From positions 1 through 60,013 of the forward strand of contig NZ_MDZB01000099.1 in assembly GCF_001816145.1 (NCBI RefSeq): a stretch of DNA of 60,013 bases, written 5' to 3'. A program made the translations under genes and the position numbers. The DNA is from Hymenobacter lapidarius (GTDB taxonomy: Bacteria > Bacteroidota > Bacteroidia > Cytophagales > Hymenobacteraceae). Positions 26,253-34,811 of the stretch are shown here, one piece after another (the first letter of the stretch is position 1; the number at the start of each line of letters is the position of its first letter). The notes under the pieces were generated by a model, which saw nothing but the letters and a program-made list of their open reading frames with translations, did no database searches and was not told where the DNA came from.

Positions 26253-28556
26253 ATGAACCACCTCGACCCCAACCGCCACGTGCGCGGCGAATCGCAGTAC
26301 CTTGACGACGTGCCCGTGCAACAGGGCACTCTGTACGCGGCCGTGTTTGAAAGCCCGCTGGCCCACGGCGTACTCAAAAGCCTCGATATCAGCGCGGCGC
26401 GGGCGGCGCCGGGAGTGACGCACATTCTCACGGCGACCGATATTCCCGGCATCAACCAAATCGGCGGCATCGTACCCGATGAACCGCTGCTGGCCGAGGG
26501 ACACGTGCATTTCCGGGGGCAGCCGGTGGCGCTGGTGCTGGCCCGCACCGAGCACCAAGCCCACGCGGCGCTAAAGCTCATCACGGCCGAAATTGCCCCG
26601 CTGCCCATCATCACCGACCCGCGGGTAGCGGCCGCGCAGGGCGAGCTGATTGTGCCGCCGCGCACCTTTAAAATCGGTGATTCGGCAGCTACGTGGGCGG
26701 CGTGTGCCCACGTGTTTGAGGGCGTGGCGGAGAGCGGCGGGCAGGAGCATTTGTACATCGAAACGCAGGGCGCGTATGCCTTTCCCACAGAGATGGGCGG
26801 CGTGCGCATTATCTCGTCTACGCAGGGCCCCACGGCGGTACAACGGCACACAGCGCACGTGCTGGGCCTGGGCATGCACCAGGTAGAAGTAGACGTGACG
26901 CGCCTGGGAGGCGGTTTTGGCGGCAAAGAAGACCAGGCCACGCCCTGGGGAGCACTGGCCGCGCTGGGCGCCTTCATCACCAAAAAACCGGTGAAGCTGG
27001 TGCTCGACCGCATGGCCGATATGCGCATGACCGGCAAGCGCCACCCCTACTCGTCCGACTTCAAAATCGGGCTGGATGCGGACCTTAAAATCGTGGCCTA
27101 TGAGGTTACGTTCTTCCAGAATGCCGGCGCGGCCGCCGACCTCTCCCCCGCCGTGATGGAGCGCACGCTCTTCCACGCCACCAACTCGTATTTCGTACCC
27201 AACGTGACCGCCACGGCCTACAGCTGTCGCACCAATTTGCCGCCCAACACGGCCTTCCGGGGTTTTGGCGGGCCGCAGGGCATGTTTGTGATAGAATCGG
27301 CCATTGCCAAAGCGGCGGAGGAACTGGGCGTGCCGGCCAGCGAGATTCAGCGGAAAAACCTGCTGCGCGAGGGCGACCTGTTTTCCTACCGCCAGCAGGC
27401 CGAGATGTGCCACGCCGAACAGGCCTGGGATACCGCGGCCCGGCAGTACAACTTGGCTGGCCTACAGGCAGAAGTCGAGCAGTTTAACGAGCAGCACAAG
27501 CTGGTGAAAAAAGGCTTCTCGGTGATGCCCATCTGCTTCGGCATTTCGTTCACCAAAACGCCCATGAACCAGGCCCGCGCGTTGGTGCACATCTATTCCG
27601 ACGGCTCAGTGGGCGTGAGCACCGGCGCGGTGGAAATGGGCCAGGGCGTGAACACCAAAATTGCGCACGTGGCCGCCCGCACCCTGGGCATCTCGGTGAA
27701 CCGCGTGAAGGTGGAAAGTACCAACACCACCCGCGTGGCCAACACCTCCCCCAGCGCCGCCAGCGCCACTGCCGACCTCAACGGCAAGGCCACCGAAATG
27801 GCCTGCGCCGCCCTGCGCGAGCGGCTGCTCCAGCACGCCTGCCTCGAGTACACGCTCAACTACGAAGGCCTCGAAATACACGACGAGCAGGTACTGGCGG
27901 CCGGAGTGTCCGCCGATACCGACTGGGAGAAGCTGGTGTCGTCGGCATTCTGGAAGCGCGTGGCCCTCACCGAAAACGCCCACTACGCTACGCCCGACCT
28001 GCATTTCGATGCCAGCACTAACACGGGCCACCCCTTCGCCTACCACGTCTACGGCACGGCCTTCACCACCGTCACCGTCGACTGCCTGCGCGGCACCTAC
28101 ACCGTGGATGCCCTGCGTATCGCCCACGACTTTGGCCAGAGCTTCAACGAGGTGATTGACCGGGGCCAGATTGAGGGCGGCGCCGTGCAGGGCATTGGCT
28201 GGATGACGATGGAGGAAATTGCCTACAACGACGAAGGCCGCCTGCTCAGTAATTCGCTCAACAGCTACAAAATCCCGGATATCTACGCCGCGCCGGCCGT
28301 GCTCGACGTGCACTTTCTCGATACGCCCGGCCACCCCAAAGCCATTCTGCGCTCCAAGGCCGTGGGCGAGCCACCGCTCATGTATGGCATCGGCACCTAC
28401 TTCGCCCTGCGCGATGCGGTGCGGGCGTTTCAGGGGCACACGGCGCTGCCGTTTTCCGCACCGATGACGCCGGAAAAGGTGCTGGTGAGCTTGTACCCGG
28501 AGTTCGTGGCAGCAAATTCGGACCAACAAAAGGCAGCAGTTACCGCCTCTACCTGA
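26253..28556 (+). CDS. xdhB: Xanthine dehydrogenase large (molybdopterin) subunit
   Basis: This 767-residue subunit carries the molybdenum cofactor and hydroxylates the purine ring. The ATG at 26253 gives MNHLDPNRHVRGESQYLDDV, the conserved beginning; a TTG 15 bp upstream is less likely. The aldehyde oxidase/xanthine dehydrogenase a/b hammerhead domain spans about residues 10-120. The cofactor-binding domain shows RLGGGFGGKE, NTAFRGFGGPQGM (substrate-orienting Arg), EMGQGVNTKIAHVA and, near the end, AVGEPPLMYG with the catalytic Glu. It pairs with XdhA upstream and needs XdhC, encoded at 36.4 kb. A family A repeat lies 22 bp after the stop. Confidence 0.95.
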   Translation: MNHLDPNRHVRGESQYLDDVPVQQGTLYAAVFESPLAHGVLKSLDISAARAAPGVTHILTATDIPGINQIGGIVPDEPLLAEGHVHFRGQPVALVLARTEHQAHAALKLITAEIAPLPIITDPRVAAAQGELIVPPRTFKIGDSAATWAACAHVFEGVAESGGQEHLYIETQGAYAFPTEMGGVRIISSTQGPTAVQRHTAHVLGLGMHQVEVDVTRLGGGFGGKEDQATPWGALAALGAFITKKPVKLVLDRMADMRMTGKRHPYSSDFKIGLDADLKIVAYEVTFFQNAGAAADLSPAVMERTLFHATNSYFVPNVTATAYSCRTNLPPNTAFRGFGGPQGMFVIESAIAKAAEELGVPASEIQRKNLLREGDLFSYRQQAEMCHAEQAWDTAARQYNLAGLQAEVEQFNEQHKLVKKGFSVMPICFGISFTKTPMNQARALVHIYSDGSVGVSTGAVEMGQGVNTKIAHVAARTLGISVNRVKVESTNTTRVANTSPSAASATADLNGKATEMACAALRERLLQHACLEYTLNYEGLEIHDEQVLAAGVSADTDWEKLVSSAFWKRVALTENAHYATPDLHFDASTNTGHPFAYHVYGTAFTTVTVDCLRGTYTVDALRIAHDFGQSFNEVIDRGQIEGGAVQGIGWMTMEEIAYNDEGRLLSNSLNSYKIPDIYAAPAVLDVHFLDTPGHPKAILRSKAVGEPPLMYGIGTYFALRDAVRAFQGHTALPFSAPMTPEKVLVSLYPEFVAANSDQQKAAVTAST

Positions 28557-28578
28557 TACAATTTTAGTCGCTAAAAAC

Positions 28579-28678
28579 ACACGGTTGTCATGCTGAGCCT
28601 GCGAAGCATCCTAACACCGCTGAACAACTAGGTTCGAACGTGATAGGATGCTTCGCAGGCTCAGCATGACAGCCGTGT
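28579..28678. repeat. Palindromic repeat family A, copy 3 (GCATCC variant)
   Basis: The arms contain ACGGTTGTCATGCTGAGCCT and GCGAAGCATCCTA with their inverted complements. The change from GCATCTC to GCATCC occurs in both arms, so base pairing is kept. It separates the convergent xdhB and DUF6986 genes and is placed to end both transcripts. Confidence 0.88.
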
Positions 28679-28722
28679 TTTATTCTGGCGTGAGTATAGG
28701 CGTAGCCCTTTTTCGCATACGG

Positions 28723-30156
28723 TTAGGCCTTCGCCCGCCGCCCCTCCAGAATCCGAAAAAACGAGCGGGTCTGTACCTCTTCCAGCGTTAGGCCCGTGGC
28801 CAGAATTTCCTCTTCCGAAATCGCGCCGCAGTTCAGGGCTTTGAGGAAGAAGTTGAGCAGGCCCTGGCCGGTGGCGGCGTCGTCGAAAATATCGCCCGTG
28901 AGGGTGGAGATGGCGGCGCGCTCCACGAAGGTTCGCAGGCGCAGCACGGCATCGTCGTAGCTGCTCAGGAAGAAATTATAGGTGGCGGCGTAGCGCATGG
29001 GCAGCTGCGCGGGGTTCAGGTCCCAGCCCTGGTACAGGCCGTTTATCAGCGAGTGCGTAGTATGGTGGTAGGCCTGGCGCCAGGCATTGTGCACAGATTC
29101 CTGATTTTCGCGCAGCTGGGCATAGCTCAGGTTGTCGCCCCGGTGCGGGCCGATGGGCATCACGTTGGTGGCGCCATCGGAGAGGAAGATGCCGGTGCCG
29201 CCGAGGGCCACCTTGGTCATGTGGTGGGCAAAGTCGTTCACGGGATGCCCCATGGTCTGGTACCTGGCCGTGATGCCGCAGCTCGCCGTGTAGTCGTAGG
29301 TGCCGAAGTGCGCCGCGATGCAGCGCCCCTCGCTGGCCCGGATGATGCGCATAAGCGGGTTGCGCCCCTCCTCGTCCATGATGATTTGCGTGGCCTCCAC
29401 CATCGTTTCCATTTTGAGCGTGCCAGGCGCGAGGCCATTGGCCTTTTCAAGTAGCTCAAACAGGCGCACCATCGTGGCCATCTGCTCCGGAATGGTCACT
29501 TTGGGCAGCATCACCACGAAGTTTTCGGGCAGCTTGCCGCCGGTTTCGGCCAGCAGCGTGGTCAGGAAAATATCGAGCGTGCGCACGCCGCGGGCCTTCA
29601 TGTCTTCGGTGAAGGGCTTGATGCGAATGCCGATAAACGGCGAGAGCGTGCCCTGGGCCATGCCCTTGGCTACCTCCGTGGCGGCGCGCACGGCGGTTTC
29701 GTCTTCCTCGGCATCGGGCCGGTTGCCGAAACCGTCCTCAAAGTCCACGCGGAAGTCTTCCACAGCTTCACGCTGCAGCTTCGCCACAATCTTATTGTAC
29801 ACCGAATAGGCCAGCCAGGCGGGCTCCTGCTTGCGGGCAGCGGGCGTCATGGCGTCGAGGCGGGCAGTAAGGTCGGCAACATCCTTTTCGAGGGTGGGCA
29901 GGTGCTCGTGGTTGCTGAGCTGCAGCACGCGGGCTAGCTCCACGAAGTTGGGCGCGTAAATCTGCAGGTTATTCAGGGCGATGTCGCCCATGCGCTTGCA
30001 GGTATCGGCCTTGAAGAGGTTGGCGCCGCCGTACACGGTGTGCACGGGCTGGCGGTCGGGCCGGTCGCCGGGGTAGGTGTGCTGAAATTTAATATTAGCC
30101 ATGCCGAGCTGGTCGAGCAGGACAGTTTTATCAGAGTCTGGTAAGCTGAGTTTCAT
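28723..30156 (-). CDS. DUF6986-type aldolase / malate-synthase-like protein in the purine island
   Basis: This 477-residue cytoplasmic protein resembles the HpcH/HpaI aldolase and CitE/malate-synthase superfamily (a TIM barrel). Visible candidate active-site residues are Arg178 in FIGIRIKPF, Glu250 in LKMETMVEATQIIMDEEGR and Asp288 in HFGTYDYTASCG. Glu and Asp at such positions hold Mg2+ in malate synthase and CitE. RVDFEDGFGNRPDAEEDE (from residue 136) is a further acidic segment. Relatives of this layout have been labelled phosphoenolpyruvate kinase or aldolase without firm evidence that I know of. Its place between xdhB and uraH, in a pathway whose carbon product is glyoxylate, suggests condensation of glyoxylate with acetyl-CoA or action on ureidoglycolate. 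That function is inference; the fold assignment is firm. Confidence 0.8.
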   Translation of the reverse strand: MKLSLPDSDKTVLLDQLGMANIKFQHTYPGDRPDRQPVHTVYGGANLFKADTCKRMGDIALNNLQIYAPNFVELARVLQLSNHEHLPTLEKDVADLTARLDAMTPAARKQEPAWLAYSVYNKIVAKLQREAVEDFRVDFEDGFGNRPDAEEDETAVRAATEVAKGMAQGTLSPFIGIRIKPFTEDMKARGVRTLDIFLTTLLAETGGKLPENFVVMLPKVTIPEQMATMVRLFELLEKANGLAPGTLKMETMVEATQIIMDEEGRNPLMRIIRASEGRCIAAHFGTYDYTASCGITARYQTMGHPVNDFAHHMTKVALGGTGIFLSDGATNVMPIGPHRGDNLSYAQLRENQESVHNAWRQAYHHTTHSLINGLYQGWDLNPAQLPMRYAATYNFFLSSYDDAVLRLRTFVERAAISTLTGDIFDDAATGQGLLNFFLKALNCGAISEEEILATGLTLEEVQTRSFFRILEGRRAKA

Positions 30157-30203
30157 GGTGGGAATCTGATTGTTCGTTGTTAGTTATCAGGCGGAGTTTT
30201 GCA

Positions 30204-30298
30204 GCACGTCACGCTGAGCTTGTCGAAGCGTCTTTACCGCGCAGGTAATTCATTTACTATTCCGGCAGAGATGCTTCGACAAGCTCAGCATGACGTGC
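30204..30298. repeat. Palindromic repeat family A, copy 4, abutting the uraH stop
   Basis: Arms begin GCACGTCACGCTGAGCTTGT and end CAAGCTCAGCATGACGTGC. The element ends at 30298 and the uraH stop codon begins at 30299 on the minus strand, so the palindrome starts immediately after the coding region. It also lies 48 bp upstream of the DUF6986 start. Confidence 0.88.
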
Positions 30299-30637
30299 TC
30301 ACGACCCGCGGTAAGTGGAATACCCAAACGGGTTCAGCAGCAGCGGCACATGGTAATGCTCATTGCTAGCCACGTTAAAAACGATTTCTACAAACGGATA
30401 AAAATTCGCCGTGCCGTCCTGCGCGAAATATTCCTGGGTGTAAAATTTCATCTTATACACGCCCAATTCAAACTGCTTTTCTCTCGGCAATAAATCGGGA
30501 ATTCGGCCGTCAGAGTTAGTTACGCCGCGTGCGATTTCCCGCCAATTATCGCCGGCCTGCTGGAGCAGCGCAATATCCACACCAGCAGCGGGTTTACCTT
30601 TGGCAGTATCTAGAATATGGGTGGTTATCTGGCTCAT
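30299..30637 (-). CDS. uraH: 5-hydroxyisourate hydrolase (transthyretin-related)
   Basis: UraH hydrolyses 5-hydroxyisourate, the product of urate oxidation, to OHCU (2-oxo-4-hydroxy-4-carboxy-5-ureidoimidazoline). The 112-residue protein has all the signature parts: the N-terminal THILDTAKGKPA with the catalytic His, the Arg in SDGRIPDLL, the His in NEHYHVPLLLNPFGYSTY, and the C-terminal tetrapeptide YRGS that distinguishes the enzyme from transthyretin. There is no signal, so it is cytoplasmic and tetrameric by family. Its ATG overlaps the uraD stop (ATGA), so the two are translationally coupled, uraD first. Confidence 0.96.
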   Translation of the reverse strand: MSQITTHILDTAKGKPAAGVDIALLQQAGDNWREIARGVTNSDGRIPDLLPREKQFELGVYKMKFYTQEYFAQDGTANFYPFVEIVFNVASNEHYHVPLLLNPFGYSTYRGS

Positions 30638-31143
30638 GCGGCGAGGAGTTTTTCGAGGCGAAGGCGGGTGATTTTATTTTGTTCGCCGGCGGCAATTAAT
30701 ATTTCAGCTTCCGGATTATTAACCAACCGTGCCTGCAATAAAGCCAGCATTTCTTCAGCTGATTTTCCAGTAGCGCAAACGATAAATATGTAGCTGAATT
30801 TCTTTTCGTATTCGGTGTTGCCAGCGGCCAATGCTTCAAGGGTTTCCTGCGAAGCCTCGCGTACGGAAGCTTGTTCGCCCTCGGCCCAAGTGCTGGTACT
30901 GGCGAATTTGGCGCGCAGGGCCGCCACGTCGCCGCCGATTTTGGGGTGGTGTGTGAAGGCTTCGCGCCAGTCAGCTTCACTCAAAGCGTTCCACGCGGTG
31001 TTGGCCTCGTCCATCAGCGTTTCGGCGTCGGAAACGGGGAAGGCGGCGCGCATTTTTTCCACCCACGCGGTGGAGCCACAGCAGGTTTGCAGGGCTTGGG
31101 CGAGTGCGGGTTTGGGGAGGTGGTTGAGTTCGGGGAGGGTCAT
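30634..31143 (-). CDS. uraD: OHCU decarboxylase
   Basis: UraD decarboxylates OHCU stereospecifically to S-allantoin. The 169-residue all-helical protein starts at 31143 (MTLPELNHLPKPALAQAL). An in-frame start at 31236 is rejected because it lies inside a family A palindrome. The catalytic His lies in FTHHPKIGG, with the conserved Glu in WAEGEQASV and the C-terminal FIVCATGKSAEEML substrate-binding stretch. It precedes uraH with a 4-bp overlap. The repeat at 31162-31274 covers most of the space between this start and the allE stop upstream. Confidence 0.94.
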   Translation of the reverse strand: MTLPELNHLPKPALAQALQTCCGSTAWVEKMRAAFPVSDAETLMDEANTAWNALSEADWREAFTHHPKIGGDVAALRAKFASTSTWAEGEQASVREASQETLEALAAGNTEYEKKFSYIFIVCATGKSAEEMLALLQARLVNNPEAEILIAAGEQNKITRLRLEKLLAA

Positions 31144-31161
31144 TTTATAATCATAATCTAG

Positions 31162-31274
31162 GCACGTCATGCTGAGCGTAGCCGAAGCATCTCGCGTGTG
31201 GTAGTAATTTAATCGTTCAACGTCATTGATTACCATTGCACGCGAGATGCTTCAGCTGCGCTCAGCATGACGTT
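31162..31274. repeat. Palindromic repeat family A, copy 5 (GCGTG variant)
   Basis: Arms run CACGTCATGCTGAGCG...GAAGCATCTCGCGTG and inverted. The longer centre includes GTAGTAATTTAATCGTTCAACG and resembles that of copy 8 rather than copies 1, 2, 4 and 7. It separates allE (stop 31294) from uraD (start 31143), which are on the same strand. Confidence 0.88.
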
Positions 31275-31293
31275 CTAACCTTCAATTCATATT

Positions 31294-32040
31294 TCAAACT
31301 ACCGTTGGAAACCGGTTCACGTTCTTGTAGTAGATGTACACCGACGGCTCCTGGCCCATCGCAGTGGCCCACTGCTGGCAGTAGGGCGCCATCCAGATGG
31401 AGTCGCCCTTTTTCACCGGGTACCAGCACTGGTCGAGCATGTAGATGGCTTGGCCTTCGAGGTACATCAGGCCGTGTTCCATGATGTGCGTTTCCACCAT
31501 GGGCAGGTTGCCGCCGAGGCCGTAGGTGAAGATGTTCACGGCCATGTCGAAGCCCAATTCGTTCGGCAGCAACTCCTGAATGCGCAGCGCCTCGTCGTTC
31601 ATGTACACGGGCGCTTTGCTGTAGTCGCGCTCGCCCCAGAAGATGCCCGGCGTGGCATGGCCGGCCAGCGGCTCGTACACTTTATGGAAAGTCAGCAGCT
31701 GCGTACCGGCTTCGGGCTGGCTGAACTCATAGCTCTGGCCCACCGGAATGTACAGGTACTGCCCCACGGCCAGCGTGCGGGTTTCGCCGCCCAAGGCCGC
31801 CTGCACCCGGCCCTGCACCACGTAGAAAAAAACCTGCGACGCCTGCGTCTCCCCTACCAGCTTGCCAGCGTCCGTCAGCGTGACCAGCGTTTGGCACAGG
31901 CGGGCGCCCATTTGCTCGTTGATGATGACGTTGGTGGTGCAGCCGGTCCAGCCGGGCACGTTGCTGTTGATATAGCCATCGGGGGCGATGATGGCGTGAT
32001 TGCGCTTCACAACTGAGCGGGTCAGGGCGGACATTTCCAT
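31294..32040 (-). CDS. allE: (S)-ureidoglycine aminohydrolase
   Basis: This bicupin enzyme (248 residues) releases ammonia from (S)-ureidoglycine to give (S)-ureidoglycolate. Cupin 1 is around residues 65-115 (FFYVVQGRVQAALGG...YIPVGQSYEF) and cupin 2 around 165-235, with METHIMEHGLMYLEGQAIYML giving the Mn-binding Glu/His/His set (GLGGNLPMVETHIMEHG). The family signature TRSVVKRNHAIIAPDGYINSNVPGW is at the N-terminus. The start at 32040 is one base after the allC stop (TAA C ATG), so it is coupled to allC. This is the last pathway step recognised in the island. Confidence 0.94.
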   Translation of the reverse strand: MEMSALTRSVVKRNHAIIAPDGYINSNVPGWTGCTTNVIINEQMGARLCQTLVTLTDAGKLVGETQASQVFFYVVQGRVQAALGGETRTLAVGQYLYIPVGQSYEFSQPEAGTQLLTFHKVYEPLAGHATPGIFWGERDYSKAPVYMNDEALRIQELLPNELGFDMAVNIFTYGLGGNLPMVETHIMEHGLMYLEGQAIYMLDQCWYPVKKGDSIWMAPYCQQWATAMGQEPSVYIYYKNVNRFPTVV

Positions 32041-32041
32041 G

Positions 32042-33295
32042 TTAGCAGGTGGGGTTCTGGGTGCGGAGGAGGTGAATAAACCGGTCGGCCGCGGCGACGG
32101 CAGCGGCCAGGTCGGGCAGCTCTACGTCCTCCAGCGGGTTGTGGCTAATGCCTTCGCGGCAGCGAATAAACAGCATAGTGGCCGGTGCCACAAAGGAGAC
32201 CGGCACGGCGTCGTGGCCGGCGCCGCTCACCAGCGGGATGGCTTCGTGGCCGCTTTCGGCAATGGCCTGCGCGAGCAGGGTGTTCAGGGTCGCATCGCAG
32301 GCCACCGGCGCCGTCTGCTGCACCAGGGTCCAGGTGAGAGCTACGGCGCGGTGGGCGGCGAGGCCTTCGGCGAAGCCCTGCAGGGCGCGGGCCGCATCGG
32401 CCAGCTGCGCCTGGCTGGGGCTGCGCAGGTCGAGGCTGCACGTCACCTCGCCGGGAATCACGTTGCTGGCCGAGTGGCTCACGGCCAGCTTGCCCACGGT
32501 GGCTACCAGCCCCCGGCCGTGCGTCTGGGCAAACTGCTCGGCGGTGAGCACAAACTCGGCGGCGGCGCACAGCGCATCCTGGCGCATGGCCATGGGCACG
32601 GTGCCGGCGTGGCCGGCCATGCCCCGAAACACCAGCTCCACGCGCTGCTGCCCGGCAATGGCCGTAACCAGTGCCACCGGCACGTTGCGCTCCCACAGCA
32701 CCGGCCCCTGCTCGATATGCATCTCAAAATACCCCAGCCAATCGGCAGCCGGAATGGCATCGGCCGGAATTTGGGCGGCATCAGCCCCCATGCTTGTCAG
32801 GGCCTGTGCCAGGGTCACGCCCGCGGCATCGGGCCGCGCCAGCAGGGCCGTGTCAAACGAGCCGGCCACCACTTTGCTGCCCAGATACGTGGTGTGAAAC
32901 CGTACGCCTTCCTCGTCGCTGAACGCAATCAGCTCGATGTGAAACGGCAATTCCACTTGCTGCGCCAGCAGATTTTCCAGCAAGTCGAGCCCCATAAGCA
33001 CGCCCAGCGGCCCGTCGAACTTGCCGGCGTTCACCACCGTGTCGATGTGCGAGGCCAGCACGAAGGTTTTGGCGGCCGGGTGCCGGCTTTCCAGCCGGGC
33101 GCGCAGGTTGCCGATGCCGTCGACGCGAGTGGGCAGGCCGGCGGCTTGCAGCCAGCGTTGCACCAGGGCCCGGCCTGCCAAAAAAGCAGGCGTGCCAAAG
33201 GTGCGCGTCACGCCGTGGGCGTCTTCGCTGATGGCGGCCAGCTGCTGAATGCGCTGCATAATACGCTCCGCGCGGGCTAGGTATTCGTGCTGCAT
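32042..33295 (-). CDS. allC: Allantoate amidohydrolase (M20 family)
   Basis: AllC hydrolyses allantoate to (S)-ureidoglycine, ammonia and CO2. The 417-residue zinc/manganese enzyme shows the M20 ligands His in LASHIDTVVNAGKFDG and Glu in FSDEEGVRF, then HIEQGPVLW and the dimer-domain region FRGMAGHAGTVPMAMRQDAL. Near the end SGAGHDAVP supplies a metal His and SHNPLE follows. These motifs separate the amidohydrolases (AllC, HyuC) from peptidases of the same fold. AllC is favoured over a carbamoylase because allB and allE flank it. There is a 4-bp gap from allB and a 1-bp gap to allE, a tight operon. Confidence 0.94.
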   Translation of the reverse strand: MQHEYLARAERIMQRIQQLAAISEDAHGVTRTFGTPAFLAGRALVQRWLQAAGLPTRVDGIGNLRARLESRHPAAKTFVLASHIDTVVNAGKFDGPLGVLMGLDLLENLLAQQVELPFHIELIAFSDEEGVRFHTTYLGSKVVAGSFDTALLARPDAAGVTLAQALTSMGADAAQIPADAIPAADWLGYFEMHIEQGPVLWERNVPVALVTAIAGQQRVELVFRGMAGHAGTVPMAMRQDALCAAAEFVLTAEQFAQTHGRGLVATVGKLAVSHSASNVIPGEVTCSLDLRSPSQAQLADAARALQGFAEGLAAHRAVALTWTLVQQTAPVACDATLNTLLAQAIAESGHEAIPLVSGAGHDAVPVSFVAPATMLFIRCREGISHNPLEDVELPDLAAAVAAADRFIHLLRTQNPTC

Positions 33296-33299
33296 TCCG

Positions 33300-34634
33300 C
33301 TACCGGGTTAAGAGTTGGCCTTGGTTGGGGTGGGTGAAAACCGGGCGCTGATAAACCAGCTCGCCCCGCAGAAAAGTTAATTCCACCACTCCCGCCAATT
33401 CCTGGCAAATGTAAGGCGACACTTTGTGTTTGTGCTGAATCATTTCTTCGGTCACGACGAAGGTTTTTTCCGGGTCCAGCACCAGCAAATCGGCGTCGTA
33501 GCCCACGGCAATGCGGCCTTTGCGGTGGCTCTGGCCGGCTAGTTTCGCGGGGTTTTCGCTCAGCCACCGGGCCAGGTCACGGAGGGTAGCGCCGCGCCGG
33601 CGGGCAGCCGTCCAGAGCACGGGCAGGGCCAGTTGCAGCGAGGCGATTCCGCCCCAGGCCGTGGTAAAATCTCCGCTTTTGAGCTGCTTGAGATCGGGCG
33701 GCGCGGGCGAGTGGTCGGTGGCCACAAAGTCGATAAGGCCGGCCTGCAACGCCGCCCACAGGTGCTCATTATTGGCCCGCTCGCGAATGGGCGGCGCGCA
33801 TTTGAACTGCGTCTGCCCATCGGCAATGTCTTCGGCGTTGAAATACAGATAATGCTGGCCGGTTTCCACAGTCAGGGGCAGGCCCTTGGCCTTGGCCGCG
33901 GCGATGGGCGCGATGGCACTGGCCGACGACAAGTGCACGATGTGCACCGGGCAACGGAACTCCTCGCACAGGCGAATCATCAAATTCACCGCGTCATCTT
34001 CCCATTTTTTGGGCCTTGAAGCCAGGTAGTTGGCGTACGAGCGGTGGTCGTTTTGCTTCCAGGCCTCGTCTTCTGCCGACAGCTCACAGTGCACCAGCAG
34101 CGGCAGGCCGTGGCGGGCCAGAATGGGCATCACCCGGCGCAAATCGGCTTCCGTGGCATTCGGAAAATCATCGATGCCCGAATGGGTCAGAAAGGCTTTA
34201 AAGCCCAGCACGCCAGCGGCAATCAGCGGCTCAATTTCCGCGGCGTTGCCGGGCACCACCCCACCCCAGAAGCCCACGTTGCAGTGCAGCTGGCCCGGCG
34301 TAGCGGCCCGTTTTATTGCCAAATTGGCCACCGAAGTGGTGACCGGCGCCGAGTTAAGCGGCATGTCCACCAGCGTGGTGAGGCCGCCGGCCAGCGCGGC
34401 GCGGGTGGCCGTATCGAAGCCCTCCCAGTCGGTGCGGCCGGGCTCGTTGATGTGCACGTGCGGGTCGATAACGCCGGGTAGAATGGCGTGGGCGCCCACG
34501 TCCATGATACCCGCCGCTACTTCTGCCTCAAAGGGTAGCACGGCGGCAATGCGGCCGTTTTCAAGGAGGAGGGTGGCGGCGCGCTCGCCCTCGGGCGTGA
34601 CGACGCGCTGGCTGCGCAGGGCAATAGTTGGCAT
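33300..34634 (-). CDS. allB: Allantoinase
   Basis: AllB opens the hydantoin ring of allantoin to give allantoate. The 444-residue amidohydrolase binds two metals: the His pair in GVIDPHVHINEPGRTDWEGF, the bridging carbamylated Lys in GVLGFKAFLTHSGIDDF, His in LPLLVHCEL and IVHLSSA, and the Asp in FVATDHSPAPPDLK. The FLTHSGIDDFPN loop is characteristic of allantoinase rather than dihydroorotase or hydantoinase. It is first in the allB-allC-allE operon on the minus strand. TAAATTTC about 5 bp upstream of the ATG (34639-34646) is one mismatch from a -7 box. It is divergent from puuD. Confidence 0.95.
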   Translation of the reverse strand: MPTIALRSQRVVTPEGERAATLLLENGRIAAVLPFEAEVAAGIMDVGAHAILPGVIDPHVHINEPGRTDWEGFDTATRAALAGGLTTLVDMPLNSAPVTTSVANLAIKRAATPGQLHCNVGFWGGVVPGNAAEIEPLIAAGVLGFKAFLTHSGIDDFPNATEADLRRVMPILARHGLPLLVHCELSAEDEAWKQNDHRSYANYLASRPKKWEDDAVNLMIRLCEEFRCPVHIVHLSSASAIAPIAAAKAKGLPLTVETGQHYLYFNAEDIADGQTQFKCAPPIRERANNEHLWAALQAGLIDFVATDHSPAPPDLKQLKSGDFTTAWGGIASLQLALPVLWTAARRRGATLRDLARWLSENPAKLAGQSHRKGRIAVGYDADLLVLDPEKTFVVTEEMIQHKHKVSPYICQELAGVVELTFLRGELVYQRPVFTHPNQGQLLTR

Positions 34635-34707
34635 GAAGGGGAAATTTAACGCTAAATTGGATGCTTTTTCCCGGTTGAATTAATTTGCCGCTGTTACGCA
34701 TCAACAA

Positions 34708-34772
34708 GCTGGCGCGCGTCTCCGACGCGCTGCCCGCTGGCTTCGAGCCTCTGGCTCGGGCGTAGAACGACG
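34708..34772. repeat. Small double hairpin related to family D
   Basis: Two adjacent hairpins, GCGCGTC-TCC-GACGCGC (34714-34730) and CGAGCC-TCT-GGCTCG (34744-34758), are followed by CGTAGAACGACG. The order resembles the interior of the inverted repeat at 41024-41192 read on the opposite strand (GGCTTCGGGCGAGGCTGTG ... AGAACG). It sits in the divergent allB-puuD promoter region. Confidence 0.4.
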
Positions 34773-34811
34773 TTGCAGGCCTTTTTCTTCCCGCCCCCGC
34801 CAGCTTTTTCT

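Noticed and set aside
31144..31236. Longer UraD start at 31236
   Set aside because: It lies inside a family A palindrome, and the extra residues (VINDVERLNYYHTRDASATL) match no UraD feature.
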